NCBI GenBank assembly: GCA_008638225.1
Contig: VTPP01000004.1
Location: 1 to 64,000 of the forward strand
DNA length: 64,000 bases
Reading direction: 5' to 3'
From: Pelagibacteraceae bacterium
GTDB lineage: Bacteria; Pseudomonadota; Alphaproteobacteria; Pelagibacterales; Pelagibacteraceae
In this document: positions 27,201 through 36,923 of the stretch, in pieces
How positions within the stretch are numbered: position 1 is the first letter of the stretch
Layout of the letters: every line of letters starts with the position of its first letter
Program-made: the position numbers and the translations under genes
Notes under the pieces: generated by a model
Told to the model about the DNA's origin: nothing
Databases searched by the model: none
The model's input: the letters and a program-made list of their open reading frames with translations, nothing else

Positions 27201-28667
27201 CTATTTTAACTTCTTTGTGAGAATATTGTTTATTAACTGAGGATTTCCTTTGCCAGCAGTTTCTTTCATCGCTTGGCCAACAAAGAAACTAAATAATTTA
27301 ATTTTTCCGGATTTGTACTCAATAACTTTATCTTGATTATTTTTAATAATATTATCTATTATTATTTCTAGTTCTTTTGGATCTGATTGTTGTTTAAGAC
27401 CACTTTTTTCAATAATAACTTCTGGATTCTCGTTTTTTTGAACCATTTGTTCAAAAACTGTTTTTGCTATTTTCCCTGAAATAGTACCATTTTTGATTAA
27501 GTTTATTAGTTTTGAAAGATTGACGGCTGATACTGGTGAGTCTTTAATCCCTTTTCCTTCCTTATTTAGAATTCCAAATAACTCTACTATCATCCAGTTA
27601 GCTGCCAATTTGTAATCAGAATTTTTAGCAACATCTTCATAATATTCCGAAATATCTTTTTCAGAAATTATTATACTAGCGTCGTAAGAAGAAAGACCAA
27701 AATCATTCATTAATCTTAGTTTTTTTTCATCTGGTAATTCCGGTAAAGTTTTTTTTATATTTTCAATAAATTCTGAGTCTAATACCAAAGGAAGTAAATC
27801 TGGATCTGGAAAATATCTGTAATCATGAGCATCTTCTTTGCTTCTCATAGATCTGGTTTCGTTTTTTTTTGTATCATAAAGTCTTGTTTCTTGATTGATT
27901 GTGCCTCCATCCTCAATAATGTCTATTTGCCTTTTAGCTTCATATTCTATTGCCTGCTGCATAAATTTAATTGAGTTTACATTTTTAATTTCGCATCTTG
28001 TTCCAAGTTGTTGAGACCCCTGTTTTCTAACTGACACATTTACATCCGCTCTCAAAGAACCCTCATCCATATTTCCATCGCAAGTATTTAAATATCTCAT
28101 AATAGATCTTAATTTTTTTACATACTGTCCCACTTCTTCTGGTGATCTTAGATCAGGCTTACCTACAATTTCCATTAAAGCTATTCCTGATCTGTTTAAA
28201 TCAACAAAAGAATTTTCTGGATCCTGATCATGCAAACTTTTACCGGCATCCTGTTCTAAGTGTAGTCTTTCTATACCAACAACTTTTGTTCCATATGGCA
28301 TATCTAAAACAATTTCACCTTCTCCTACGATAGGAAATTTAAATTGAGAAATTTGATATCCTTGTGGCAAATCTGCATAAAAATAATTTTTTCTATCAAA
28401 TTTTGAAAAAGTGTTAATTTTTGCTTTTAAGCCAAGACCTGTTTTTACAGCCTGCTCAATACAAAATTTATTTATAACCGGTAGCATTCCAGGCATGGCT
28501 GCATCCACTAAACTAACTTGAGTATTAGGGTCCGATCCAAATTTTGTTGATGATCCGGAAAATAATTTAGCTCTAGATGTTACTTGAGCGTGAACTTCTA
28601 GCCCAATTATAACCTCCCACTTTCCTGTTTTTCCATCCAAATAGTAATCAAATTTATTATCAGCCAT
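27201..28667 (-). CDS. gatB: Aspartyl/glutamyl-tRNA(Asn/Gln) amidotransferase subunit B
   Basis: GatB is the tRNA- and kinase-bearing subunit that corrects Glu-tRNA(Gln) or Asp-tRNA(Asn). It has [47 protein letters not shown] and [11 protein letters not shown], plus a C-terminal YqeY-like helical tail. I chose ATG 28667 (MADNKFDYY), which forms a TAATG overlap with gatA; the open frame continues to a TTG at 28679. The presence of GatCAB suggests that Gln-tRNA is made indirectly here. Confidence 0.97.
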   Translation of the reverse strand: MADNKFDYYLDGKTGKWEVIIGLEVHAQVTSRAKLFSGSSTKFGSDPNTQVSLVDAAMPGMLPVINKFCIEQAVKTGLGLKAKINTFSKFDRKNYFYADLPQGYQISQFKFPIVGEGEIVLDMPYGTKVVGIERLHLEQDAGKSLHDQDPENSFVDLNRSGIALMEIVGKPDLRSPEEVGQYVKKLRSIMRYLNTCDGNMDEGSLRADVNVSVRKQGSQQLGTRCEIKNVNSIKFMQQAIEYEAKRQIDIIEDGGTINQETRLYDTKKNETRSMRSKEDAHDYRYFPDPDLLPLVLDSEFIENIKKTLPELPDEKKLRLMNDFGLSSYDASIIISEKDISEYYEDVAKNSDYKLAANWMIVELFGILNKEGKGIKDSPVSAVNLSKLINLIKNGTISGKIAKTVFEQMVQKNENPEVIIEKSGLKQQSDPKELEIIIDNIIKNNQDKVIEYKSGKIKLFSFFVGQAMKETAGKGNPQLINNILTKKLK

Positions 28668-30130
28668 TACATCCACCAATCTTTAACTTGTGATTTAAAA
28701 CCTATTTTTTCCTCTAGTGCATAAGCAGAATTTAAAACTGTTTGTTCATCAAAAGGTTTCCCAATAATCTGAAGACCCAATGGTAATCCTGACTGGTCAA
28801 ATCCAGCTGGTATAGAGATTGCTGGTAATCCCGCTAGATTTATAGGTACAGTGAAAACATCGTTTAAATACATTGAAATTGGATCATCTTTTTTTTCACC
28901 AATTTTAAAAGCAGACGAAGGTGCTGTGGGTGTTAAAATTGCATCTACATCTTTAAATACTAAATCAAAATCATTTTTTATCAATCTCCTAACTTGCTGC
29001 GCTTTAAGATAATAAGCATCATAATAACCAGATGACAAAACATATGTACCGATCATAATTCTTCTTTTTACCTCGTTACCAAATCCAAGTGACCTAGTAT
29101 TTTCATACATTTCATTTAAATCTTTACCAGACGCTCTAAATCCATACCTTACTCCATCATACCTAGCTAAATTTGAAGATGCTTCTGCTGGAGCTATTAT
29201 ATAATAAGTTGGTAGTGCGTATTTTGTGTGTGGAAGTGAAATGTATTTAATAATTGCACCAGATTCTTTCATCCATGAAATACCTTTATCCCAAAGATCT
29301 TGTATTTCTTTTGGCATATCGTCTACAATATATTCCTTAGGTATGCCTATTTTTAATCCTTTTATATTTCTATTTAAATTTTTTAAAAATTCTTCTTTTT
29401 TAGTGTTAGCTGAAGTAGAATCCTTTTCATCGAAACCAGAAATGGCATCAAGCATCAAAGCACAATCGGAAACATTTTTCGTCATAGGTCCTGCTTGGTC
29501 TAATGAAGAAGCAAAAGCTACAATTCCCCATCTTGAACATCTTCCGTAGGTTGGTTTCAAACCAACAATACCTGTAAACGCAGCAGGTTGTCTTATTGAA
29601 CCTCCGGTATCCGTTCCAACAGTTGCTACAGTTAAGTCTGCAGCAACAGCTGCTGAACATCCTCCAGAAGATCCTCCTGGAACTATGTTTTCATCATTTA
29701 CTTTATATGGATTAATAACATTGCCAAATGCGCTGGTTTCATTAGACGAGCCCATTGCAAACTCGTCGCAATTTAATTTTCCTAAAAGAACTGCTCCCCT
29801 TTCCCATAATTTTGAAGTTACGGTAGATTCGTATGTAGGCACAAATCCTTTTAAAATCTTACTAGAAGCTGTTGTTTCTACATTTATTGTACAAAACAAA
29901 TCTTTAACCGCAATAGGAGCTCCAGACAAAATACCTTCTTTAAGATTATTGTCGTCAATTTTTTTTGCAGAACTAATTGCTTGCTCCAGAGTTTCGGTAA
30001 CAAAAGTATTTAATTTTTTTGATTTTACAATTCTACTAACATAATCACTACAGGCATCTAATGCTGAAATCTCTTTAGATTTAATTTTGCTAACTAAATT
30101 AACAAGTGTTAATTTTGTAATTTCTCCCAT
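28667..30130 (-). CDS. gatA: Aspartyl/glutamyl-tRNA(Asn/Gln) amidotransferase subunit A
   Basis: GatA is the amidase that releases ammonia from glutamine. The Ser-cisSer-Lys triad is visible: Lys in [11 protein letters not shown], the serines in [13 protein letters not shown] and [12 protein letters not shown]. The length (487 aa) is typical. It is three bases downstream of gatC and overlaps gatB by one base, so the three subunits should be made in balanced amounts. Confidence 0.97.
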   Translation of the reverse strand: MGEITKLTLVNLVSKIKSKEISALDACSDYVSRIVKSKKLNTFVTETLEQAISSAKKIDDNNLKEGILSGAPIAVKDLFCTINVETTASSKILKGFVPTYESTVTSKLWERGAVLLGKLNCDEFAMGSSNETSAFGNVINPYKVNDENIVPGGSSGGCSAAVAADLTVATVGTDTGGSIRQPAAFTGIVGLKPTYGRCSRWGIVAFASSLDQAGPMTKNVSDCALMLDAISGFDEKDSTSANTKKEEFLKNLNRNIKGLKIGIPKEYIVDDMPKEIQDLWDKGISWMKESGAIIKYISLPHTKYALPTYYIIAPAEASSNLARYDGVRYGFRASGKDLNEMYENTRSLGFGNEVKRRIMIGTYVLSSGYYDAYYLKAQQVRRLIKNDFDLVFKDVDAILTPTAPSSAFKIGEKKDDPISMYLNDVFTVPINLAGLPAISIPAGFDQSGLPLGLQIIGKPFDEQTVLNSAYALEEKIGFKSQVKDWWM

Positions 30131-30133
30131 ATG

Positions 30134-30421
30134 CTATTCAATAATTTTTGGAACAACGAAATAATTTTCGTTTTTAATAGGTGAATTTTGCAAAATATCT
30201 TTCTTTTCGTTAATCTTTTTTTCAACATCATCCCTTTGATATAATTTTTGATCAACTACCGACGACAAAGGTTCAGTATTAGAGGTATTTAATTCATTTA
30301 GCTGTTCTACAAATTTCAAAATAGAATTCAGATCTTTTATCATGGAATTCTCAAACTCTTCATTTGAAGCTATTCTTGATAGTTTAGAAATTTTCTTTAC
30401 TGTTTCTTTATTAATTGACAT
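30134..30421 (-). CDS. gatC: Aspartyl/glutamyl-tRNA(Asn/Gln) amidotransferase subunit C
   Basis: GatC is the small clamp that links GatA and GatB. It shows ETVKKISKLSRIASNEE, ILKFVEQLNELNTSNTEPL and a C-terminal ENYFVVPKIIE. The ATG at 30421 (MSINKETVKK) gives 95 aa, the normal size; an in-frame upstream start at 30454 is not supported by conservation. It is divergent from ruvX with only 37 bases between. Confidence 0.95.
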   Translation of the reverse strand: MSINKETVKKISKLSRIASNEEFENSMIKDLNSILKFVEQLNELNTSNTEPLSSVVDQKLYQRDDVEKKINEKKDILQNSPIKNENYFVVPKIIE

Positions 30422-30458
30422 TAGACTAGATGAAAAATTAAGATAAATTAACATTTTA

Positions 30459-30932
30459 ATGAAAACTTACAACCTTTTAGAAAATTCTGAGTTTGCAAAA
30501 CGTGTTGGTGAGAGCTCTCGCTTATTGGGTATTGATCCTGGTAAAAGAAATGTAGGAATATCTGTTTGCGATCCAGCTCACTTAGTTGCAACCCCCTATG
30601 AAACTATTCATATAGAAAAGCTAAATGATCTAATAAAGGGATTAAATAAAATTATTTTAGAGAACAGTATTAAGGGTATTGTAGTTGGTCATCCCATAAA
30701 TATGGATGGCTCAGAAGGTCCCCGCTCACAATCAACAAAAGATTTTGTAAAAAATATTCTTAAATATATCAACTTACCAATTACACTTTGGGACGAAAGA
30801 CTTTCGACTGAAGGAGCTTTTAGAGGAATGGATGCTTTAAATTCTAATAGTTCTTCAAAAAAAGAAAAATTGGATGAGAATTCAGCTGCTTTTATTCTTC
30901 AAGGCTTTATAGATTTTATGAGAAAGAAATAA
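30459..30932 (+). CDS. ruvX: Putative pre-16S rRNA nuclease RuvX/YqgF
   Basis: YqgF proteins have an RNase H-like fold and process the 16S rRNA 5' end. Motifs are LLGIDPGKRNVGISVCD, IVVGHPINMDGSEGPRS, LWDERLSTEGA and a final DENSAAFILQGFID. An N-terminal stretch of about 20 residues precedes the first strand. The protein is 157 aa. It is the first gene of a rightward run that leads to pyrB. Confidence 0.93.
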   Translation: MKTYNLLENSEFAKRVGESSRLLGIDPGKRNVGISVCDPAHLVATPYETIHIEKLNDLIKGLNKIILENSIKGIVVGHPINMDGSEGPRSQSTKDFVKNILKYINLPITLWDERLSTEGAFRGMDALNSNSSSKKEKLDENSAAFILQGFIDFMRKK

Positions 30933-30947
30933 CTTGCTATAAGATCT

Positions 30948-30970
30948 AAATCAGCCTATAGACCTGATTT
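30948..30970 (+). promoter_or_regulatory. Hairpin immediately before pyrB
   Basis: AAATCAG (30948-30954) and CTGATTT (30964-30970) are exact inverted repeats around a 9-base loop, two bases before the pyrB ATG at 30973. A TATAAG box at 30938-30943 lies just upstream, so it may be DNA-level control or a small RNA hairpin at the ribosome-binding region. It could also act as a weak ruvX terminator, since TTTTAA follows. No Shine-Dalgarno is visible. Confidence 0.35.
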
Positions 30971-30972
30971 TA

Positions 30973-31923
30973 ATGGCAATAAATCTAAAAACAGCTGTTA
31001 AATTCACCCACAAACACTTATTAGGTATTCAATATTTATCCATTCCAGAGGTTAATCTAATCCTGGATGAGTCTTTAGCTTTTGTAGAGTTAAATAGACA
31101 AGAAAATAAAAAATTAAAACTATTAAACGGAAAAACTCAAATCAACTTATTTTTTGAAAACTCTACAAGAACCTTAAGCTCTTTTGAGCTTGCAGGTAAA
31201 AGACTTGGGGCAGATGTCATGAACATGAATGTAGCCCACTCATCAATTAAAAAAGGTGAAACATTAATTGATACCGCAATGACACTAAATGCCATGCATC
31301 CTGATATATTAGTAATAAGACATCAAGACTCTGGCGCGGCAAATTTATTATCTCAAAAAGTTAATTGCTCAGTCATTAATGCTGGGGATGGAACGAGAGA
31401 ACATCCTACACAAGCATTACTGGATGCCATGACAATAAAAATGAAAAAAGGAAAAATTGAAGGATTGAGAGTTGCGATCTGTGGTGACATAATGCATTCG
31501 AGAGTGGCTCGTTCTAACATTTATTTGCTTAATATGCTTGGAGCTGAAGTCAGAGTTATTGGTCCGTCTACTTTAATGCCAAAATATATAGAATCTTTTG
31601 GAGTTAAAGCATTTACAGATATGGAAAAAGGATTGGAGGGTTCTGACATTATTATGATGTTAAGAATGCAAACCGAAAGAATGGATGGTTCTTACGTACC
31701 CTCTACAAGAGAATATTATGAATTTTTTGCTTTAGATTATAAAAAAATCAAAAATGCTAAAGCAGATGCTTTGATTATGCATCCTGGTCCTATGAATAGA
31801 GGAATTGAAATAGACACTAGTTTAGCTGATGACATTAATAGAAGTATTATTATTCAACAAGTTGAAATGGGTGTTGCTGTTCGTATGGCTGTTCTTAAAA
31901 TTTTAATGGAAAATACAAAATGA
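30973..31923 (+). CDS. pyrB: Aspartate carbamoyltransferase catalytic subunit
   Basis: PyrB joins carbamoyl phosphate to aspartate, the committed step of pyrimidine synthesis. It has the carbamoyl-phosphate motif [21 protein letters not shown], the HPTQALLD segment, and [12 protein letters not shown]. The protein is 316 aa. No regulatory subunit pyrI is present. The stop overlaps the start of the next gene, a metal-site-less dihydroorotase homologue, which in other bacteria forms a complex with this class of ATCase. Confidence 0.97.
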   Translation: MAINLKTAVKFTHKHLLGIQYLSIPEVNLILDESLAFVELNRQENKKLKLLNGKTQINLFFENSTRTLSSFELAGKRLGADVMNMNVAHSSIKKGETLIDTAMTLNAMHPDILVIRHQDSGAANLLSQKVNCSVINAGDGTREHPTQALLDAMTIKMKKGKIEGLRVAICGDIMHSRVARSNIYLLNMLGAEVRVIGPSTLMPKYIESFGVKAFTDMEKGLEGSDIIMMLRMQTERMDGSYVPSTREYYEFFALDYKKIKNAKADALIMHPGPMNRGIEIDTSLADDINRSIIIQQVEMGVAVRMAVLKILMENTK

Positions 31924-33206
31924 AAAAGCAGTGTATTATTAATACTAGAATAATTGATCCAGGTAATAATATAGATCAAATTGGAGGGTTGTTGATTAAT
32001 GAAGAGGGAAAAATTGAAGCTATTGGAGCGAAGGTAACTAAAGACAACGTTTCAGATGCAATTATTTACGATTGCAAAGATAAAATCACCATTCCAGGTA
32101 TTGTTGATATGAGAGTTTTTGTAGGTGAGCCAGGTTTTGAGTATAAAGAAAATTTTAGAACACTTAGTCAAGCTGCTGTTTCTGGTGGAGTGACCGCCGT
32201 AGCAACTATGCCAAATACAAATCCTGTCATTGATAACGTTTCTACATTGGATTTTGTTAAAAGAAGGTCCAGAGACAAATCAACAATAAAAATTTTTCCA
32301 CTAGCAACTTTAACAAAAAATGCTGACGGCAAAGAGATTACGGAGTTTGGACTTTTAAAATTAAGAGGTGCTTGGGGTTTTACTGACGGTTTAAGCTGCG
32401 TTCAAAGTAACAAAGTTATGGATAGAATATTTAATTACGGAAAAAACAAAGAAATTCTAATTATACAATTTACACAAGATAATGAATTATCTGAAAATGG
32501 AGTTATTAATGACAGTTTATTAGCTACTAAATTGGGATTAAAAAGTATCCCCGCCATAGCAGAACAAATAATTATAGAGAGAGACTTATTGTTATTAGAA
32601 CAATATCACACAAAATATCATATAGCCCTAATATCATCAAAAGAATCAATAGATATTATTAAAAAAGCAAAAGAAAAGGGCTTAAAATTTACAGTTGGGG
32701 CTTCAATAAATAACCTGTCTCTAAATGATAATGACATAGGCGATTTTAAAACTTTTCTTAAACTTTCTCCTCCGCTTAGATCTGAGCAAGATAGATTGGC
32801 TTTAATACAAGCAGTAAAGGAAGGAATTATTGACGTTATAGTTTCGGACCACAAACCAGAAGATGAAGAATCAAAAAGGTTGACGTTTCAACAGGCAGCT
32901 ACAGGAGCCTCTGGTATCGAAACACTGTTACCCCTTGCTCTTGAATTGTTTCATAATGGAAGTTGTGAACTAAATTTGTTAATAAAAAATCTAACATCAA
33001 ATCCTGCAAAAATTTTAGGAATTAGAAATGGAACTTTGTCTATAGGAAGTGAAGCTGATATTGCGGTATTTGATCTTAATAAACCGTGGGTTCTTAAAAA
33101 GGAAAACATATTATCTAAATCAAAAAATACAGCCATAGAAAATAGAAAGCTACAGGGAAAAGTTAGCAAAACTTTTATTAATGGCAAACTAGTCTTCTCA
33201 GAATAA
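31920..33206 (+). CDS. pyrX: Dihydroorotase-like protein lacking the HxH metal site (PyrC'/PyrX type)
   Basis: The 428-aa protein has the class I dihydroorotase fold, with the [19 protein letters not shown] segment, [10 protein letters not shown] and SDHKPEDE. The HxH pair that normally follows 'D-x' (DxHVHLREPG) is replaced by Arg65 and Phe67, and the substrate Arg by Gly69. This predicts no hydrolase activity. It overlaps pyrB by four bases. In Pseudomonas a similar inactive homologue is needed to assemble active ATCase, so a structural role is the best guess. The gene symbol is tentative, and a true PyrC must be elsewhere. Confidence 0.88.
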   Translation: MKKQCIINTRIIDPGNNIDQIGGLLINEEGKIEAIGAKVTKDNVSDAIIYDCKDKITIPGIVDMRVFVGEPGFEYKENFRTLSQAAVSGGVTAVATMPNTNPVIDNVSTLDFVKRRSRDKSTIKIFPLATLTKNADGKEITEFGLLKLRGAWGFTDGLSCVQSNKVMDRIFNYGKNKEILIIQFTQDNELSENGVINDSLLATKLGLKSIPAIAEQIIIERDLLLLEQYHTKYHIALISSKESIDIIKKAKEKGLKFTVGASINNLSLNDNDIGDFKTFLKLSPPLRSEQDRLALIQAVKEGIIDVIVSDHKPEDEESKRLTFQQAATGASGIETLLPLALELFHNGSCELNLLIKNLTSNPAKILGIRNGTLSIGSEADIAVFDLNKPWVLKKENILSKSKNTAIENRKLQGKVSKTFINGKLVFSE

Positions 33207-33775
33207 TGGATATTGCTTACGTTTTATTCTATTCTTATATTTTAGGTAGCATACCCTTTGGACTTATATTCTCAAAAATGCTTGGTTATGGAGATATAAG
33301 AAAAATAGGATCCGGAAATATTGGAGCAACTAATGCACTCCGAACTGGAAGCAAACTATTAGCACTTCTAACACTTTTATCGGACGTTTTTAAGGGATCA
33401 TTAGCTGTATTTTTGACTCTGAAATTTTATCCAGAATATTATTATTTATCATCGGCAATTGTATATTTAGGTCACATCTTCCCAATGTGGTTAAATTTCA
33501 AAGGTGGTAAAGGCGTTGCTACATTTATTGGGATAATTTTAGTTTTAAATCAAGTAGCATTTGGAATATTCATTATTAGTTGGCTATTAATTTCTAAATT
33601 ATTTAAAATTTCTTCTTTATCAGCACTCCTTTCTTTTGTTGTTTTAATTATAGCATCATTGTTATTTTTCACGTTAGAGGAAACTTTTTTTTATTTATTT
33701 TTTTTTATTTTTTCAATATTCACACACAAGGAAAATATTGCTCGTCTAATATCAGGCAAGGAAAAAAAATTATAA
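33206..33775 (+). CDS. plsY: Glycerol-3-phosphate acyltransferase PlsY
   Basis: PlsY transfers the acyl group from acyl-phosphate (made by PlsX, 643-1659) to glycerol-3-phosphate in the inner membrane. The three family motifs are GSIPFGLIFSK, RKIGSGNIGATNALR and HIFPMWLNFKGGKGVAT. About five hydrophobic segments span the 189 aa. The start codon shares a base with the previous stop (TAATG). dprA often lies between plsY and topA in alphaproteobacteria but is absent here. Confidence 0.95.
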   Translation: MDIAYVLFYSYILGSIPFGLIFSKMLGYGDIRKIGSGNIGATNALRTGSKLLALLTLLSDVFKGSLAVFLTLKFYPEYYYLSSAIVYLGHIFPMWLNFKGGKGVATFIGIILVLNQVAFGIFIISWLLISKLFKISSLSALLSFVVLIIASLLFFTLEETFFYLFFFIFSIFTHKENIARLISGKEKKL

Positions 33776-33801
33776 AAAGTTCAGTATTGCTTGAGTTTTC
33801 T

Positions 33802-33807
33802 TATAAT
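33802..33807 (+). promoter_or_regulatory. Candidate -10 box upstream of topA
   Basis: A perfect TATAAT lies 64 bases before the topA ATG in the 96-base gap after plsY, but without a good -35 partner at 16-18 bases. A separate TTGACA at 33822-33827 has no matching -10. topA probably has its own promoter here, yet the exact element is uncertain. No terminator hairpin for plsY is evident. Confidence 0.35.
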
Positions 33808-33871
33808 AATAGTTAAGTAATTTGACAAATACAGACTTTTTTGAGAGGTCTTAAATCTTTAAAATAAATCA

Positions 33872-36466
33872 ATGAATCTTTTAATAGTAGAAAGTCCAGC
33901 CAAAGCTAAAACTATCAATAAATATTTAGGCTCGGATTATATTGTATTAGCTAGTTTTGGTCATGTAAGAGATTTGCCTTCTAAGAATGGATCTGTAGAT
34001 ACTGAAAATAATTTTAATATGATATGGGAAATCGACAGTACATCAAAAAAACATATCAAAGAAATTACAGACGCAGCTAAAAATAGTAACAAAATTATTT
34101 TAGCAACAGATCCTGATCGCGAAGGTGAGGCTATTGCATGGCACGTAAAACATATTTTGGATGATTTAAAATTAACAAAAGACAAAAAAGTTGAAAGAGT
34201 TGTTTTTAATGAAATTACCAAAAAAGCAGTATTAAATGGTATTCAAAATCCTAGAGATATAAATATTGAGCTTGTAAATGCATATTTGGCAAGGCGAGCA
34301 TTAGATTATTTAGTAGGTTTCAATATTTCTCCAATATTATGGACTAAGTTACCAGGGTCTAAGTCTGCTGGTCGTGTTCAGTCAGTAGCTTTAAAGATTA
34401 TAGTTGAAAGAGAACATGAGGTTGAATTATTTAAACCAGAAGAATTTTGGACTATTGGAGCAATTTTCAAAAATAAAGAAAATAAAAATATAAACACAAA
34501 ACTAAATATATTTGATAATAAAAAAATTGAAAAATTTTCTTTTATCAATCAGGAAACTGCCAATAAAGCTGTTGAAATTATTAATAAAGATTCTTATCAA
34601 GTTGCCAGCATTGAGAGCAAGCCATTTAAAAGAAATCCTTATGCTCCTTTTAGAACCTCTACGATGCAACAGGATGCCTCCAGAAAACTAAGTTTTGGAG
34701 CTTCTAGGACTATGCAAATTGCGCAAAGACTTTACCAAGGTATTGATATTAAAGGTGAAACTATTGGCTTGATTACATACATGCGAACAGATGGTACGGA
34801 CATATCAATTGACGCAATTAACGATTGCAGAAAATACATTCAAGAAAATATTGGGAAACAATATCTACCTACTGAAGCTAGAAATTATTCTGGTAAAAAA
34901 GCAAAAAATGCGCAAGAAGCTCATGAAGCAATAAGGCCAACCGATATAAATCGTACACCTGAAATGTTGAGGTCGGTTCTCGATAAAGATCAGTTTAGAT
35001 TATATGAATTGATATGGAATCGAACAGTGGCTTCTCAGATGGAAAGCGCTGAGTTTGAAAGAACAGCAATAGATTTTTCTAATAAAGACAAAAGTATAAT
35101 CTTTAGGGCTAATGGTTCTGTGCAAAAATTTGATGGTTTTTTAAAATTATATCAAGAAGTTAAAGAAGTAGATGACACAGAAGATAATGATAAGGAAGAT
35201 TCTGATGAGGACACTATTCTTCCAGAGGTAACAAAGAATGAAATTATTGAATTAAACGAGGTCGTTAAAGATCAACATTATACACAACCGCCTCCGAGAT
35301 ATTCAGAAGCAAGTTTAGTAAAAAAATTAGAGGAACTTGGAATTGGAAGACCTTCTACTTATGCCAGTATTATTTCAGTTCTTTCAACCAGAAACTATGT
35401 TGAAGTAATTAATAAAAAATTTATTCCAACCGATAGAGGTAAACTAATTACTGCATTCTTAAATCAATTATTTACTCAATATGTCGATTATAATTTTACA
35501 GCTGGTCTAGAAGAGAGTCTTGATGACATCACCAGTGGAAAAATAGATTGGATTGAAGTTCTTTCAAAATTTTGGGAAGAATTTAATAAAAATGTTTCTA
35601 AAGTTAAAGAATTAAGAACTAGAGAAATTCTAGATATGATGAATGTTAGTTTGGGAGAAATCATCTTTGATAAGGATAATGAAGGAAAAATTAAAAGAAA
35701 CTGCGCTTGTGGTGGCGAACTTAGTTTGAAAATCGGGCGATTTGGTGCGTTTATAGGCTGCTCAAAATACCCAGAATGCAAATTTACAAGACCACTATCA
35801 AGAATTAAAGCAGCAGAGCAAGATTATCTTGCTGAACCAAAAGAAATTGGAAAAACTGAAGATGATAAAAATATTATTTTAAAAAAAGGAAGATTTGGAC
35901 CTTATTTACAAGTGGGTAACGAAGAGAAAGAAATGAAAAATATTTCAATACCAAAAGGTATTTCGCTTGATGATATAAATCTAGAAAAGGCAAGATTTTT
36001 AGCAACTTTGCCTAAAGTTTTGGGAATATATCCAGAGAACAATATGGATATCACGTTAAACAACGGACGATATGGCCCATATGTTAAATGTGATAAAAAA
36101 TCAGCCACTCTAGAGACACCAGAAGACATTTTTACTATAGGTATCAACAAAGCCGTTACAATGATTGCAGAGGCAAAACCAGGCAGAAGATCATCTAATG
36201 AAATTAAGACAATTGGTGAACATCCTGAGGATAAAAAACCAATTAAAATAATGAAAGGTTCTTATGGGCCTTATGTTAAATACAAAACAATTAATGCTAC
36301 CATACCGGATGATAAAGATCCTGAAAGTATCACTATGGAGGAGGCGCTTGACTTAATAGAAAAAAGACTTGAATATGATGCTTCAAAGAAAGGTAAAACT
36401 TTAAAAAAAAAACCTTTAAAAAAAGAAAAAAAGAAGTCTAAAACAAAAACAGATCAAGATGTCTGA
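33872..36466 (+). CDS. topA: DNA topoisomerase I
   Basis: TopA relaxes negative supercoils by single-strand passage. The Toprim domain starts LLIVESPAKAKTINKYLG, with DPDREGEAIAWH; the active-site Tyr is in GLITYMRTDGT (Tyr303). One four-cysteine zinc finger lies at about 611-636 (CACGGELSLKIG and CSKYPECKF), followed by three short repeats with G-R/S-F/Y-G-P-Y near residues 672, 730 and 794 and a lysine-rich tail. An acidic insert (EVDDTEDNDKEDSDEDT) occurs near residue 435. The total is 864 aa. Confidence 0.97.
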   Translation: MNLLIVESPAKAKTINKYLGSDYIVLASFGHVRDLPSKNGSVDTENNFNMIWEIDSTSKKHIKEITDAAKNSNKIILATDPDREGEAIAWHVKHILDDLKLTKDKKVERVVFNEITKKAVLNGIQNPRDINIELVNAYLARRALDYLVGFNISPILWTKLPGSKSAGRVQSVALKIIVEREHEVELFKPEEFWTIGAIFKNKENKNINTKLNIFDNKKIEKFSFINQETANKAVEIINKDSYQVASIESKPFKRNPYAPFRTSTMQQDASRKLSFGASRTMQIAQRLYQGIDIKGETIGLITYMRTDGTDISIDAINDCRKYIQENIGKQYLPTEARNYSGKKAKNAQEAHEAIRPTDINRTPEMLRSVLDKDQFRLYELIWNRTVASQMESAEFERTAIDFSNKDKSIIFRANGSVQKFDGFLKLYQEVKEVDDTEDNDKEDSDEDTILPEVTKNEIIELNEVVKDQHYTQPPPRYSEASLVKKLEELGIGRPSTYASIISVLSTRNYVEVINKKFIPTDRGKLITAFLNQLFTQYVDYNFTAGLEESLDDITSGKIDWIEVLSKFWEEFNKNVSKVKELRTREILDMMNVSLGEIIFDKDNEGKIKRNCACGGELSLKIGRFGAFIGCSKYPECKFTRPLSRIKAAEQDYLAEPKEIGKTEDDKNIILKKGRFGPYLQVGNEEKEMKNISIPKGISLDDINLEKARFLATLPKVLGIYPENNMDITLNNGRYGPYVKCDKKSATLETPEDIFTIGINKAVTMIAEAKPGRRSSNEIKTIGEHPEDKKPIKIMKGSYGPYVKYKTINATIPDDKDPESITMEEALDLIEKRLEYDASKKGKTLKKKPLKKEKKKSKTKTDQDV

Positions 36467-36923
36467 AATCGAACACTTAATCAAAAAGTTAGGAATAGAA
36501 ATTCCAAAACCACCGTCACCTGTTGGAAATTATGCCGCTTACACTAAATCAAACAGCTTAATTTATATATCTGGACAACTTCCATTAAACTCTGCGGGTA
36601 CATTAGTTGTTGGAAAAGTTGGATTAGACTTAACGATTGAACAAGGTAAAGAGGCTGCAAGACTGTGTATCTTAAATTGCATCGGACAGTTAAAAAGTGC
36701 TGTTTTAAACTTAGATACAATTAAAAAATGCATTAAAATTAATGGATACATAAATTGTACAAAAGATTTTAAAGATCATCCGAAATTGTTAAATGCTGCA
36801 TCCGACATTATTGTTAAAATATTTGGAAACAAAGGTATTCATGCGAGGGCTGTTATAGGTGTAGAAAGTCTGCCCCTTGGCGCAGCTGTTGAAATTGAAT
36901 CGATATTTGAAATTGATAGTTAA
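36459..36923 (+). CDS. RidA family (YjgF/YER057c/UK114) protein
   Basis: RidA proteins deaminate reactive enamine/imine intermediates from PLP enzymes. This 154-aa member belongs to the longer subgroup: IPKPPSPVGNYAAY, YISGQLPL, GKEAARLCILNCI, and the C-terminal RAVIGVESLPLGAAVEIE with the Arg that binds substrate carboxylate in active RidA. It overlaps topA by eight bases, and its TAA shares the TTAA palindrome with the clpA stop. Confidence 0.9.
   Translation: MSEIEHLIKKLGIEIPKPPSPVGNYAAYTKSNSLIYISGQLPLNSAGTLVVGKVGLDLTIEQGKEAARLCILNCIGQLKSAVLNLDTIKKCIKINGYINCTKDFKDHPKLLNAASDIIVKIFGNKGIHARAVIGVESLPLGAAVEIESIFEIDS

Noticed and set aside
29685-30044. Open frame of 119 codons on the plus strand opposite gatA
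   Set aside because: gatA shows all catalytic motifs across this stretch; the antisense frame is a by-product of codon bias.
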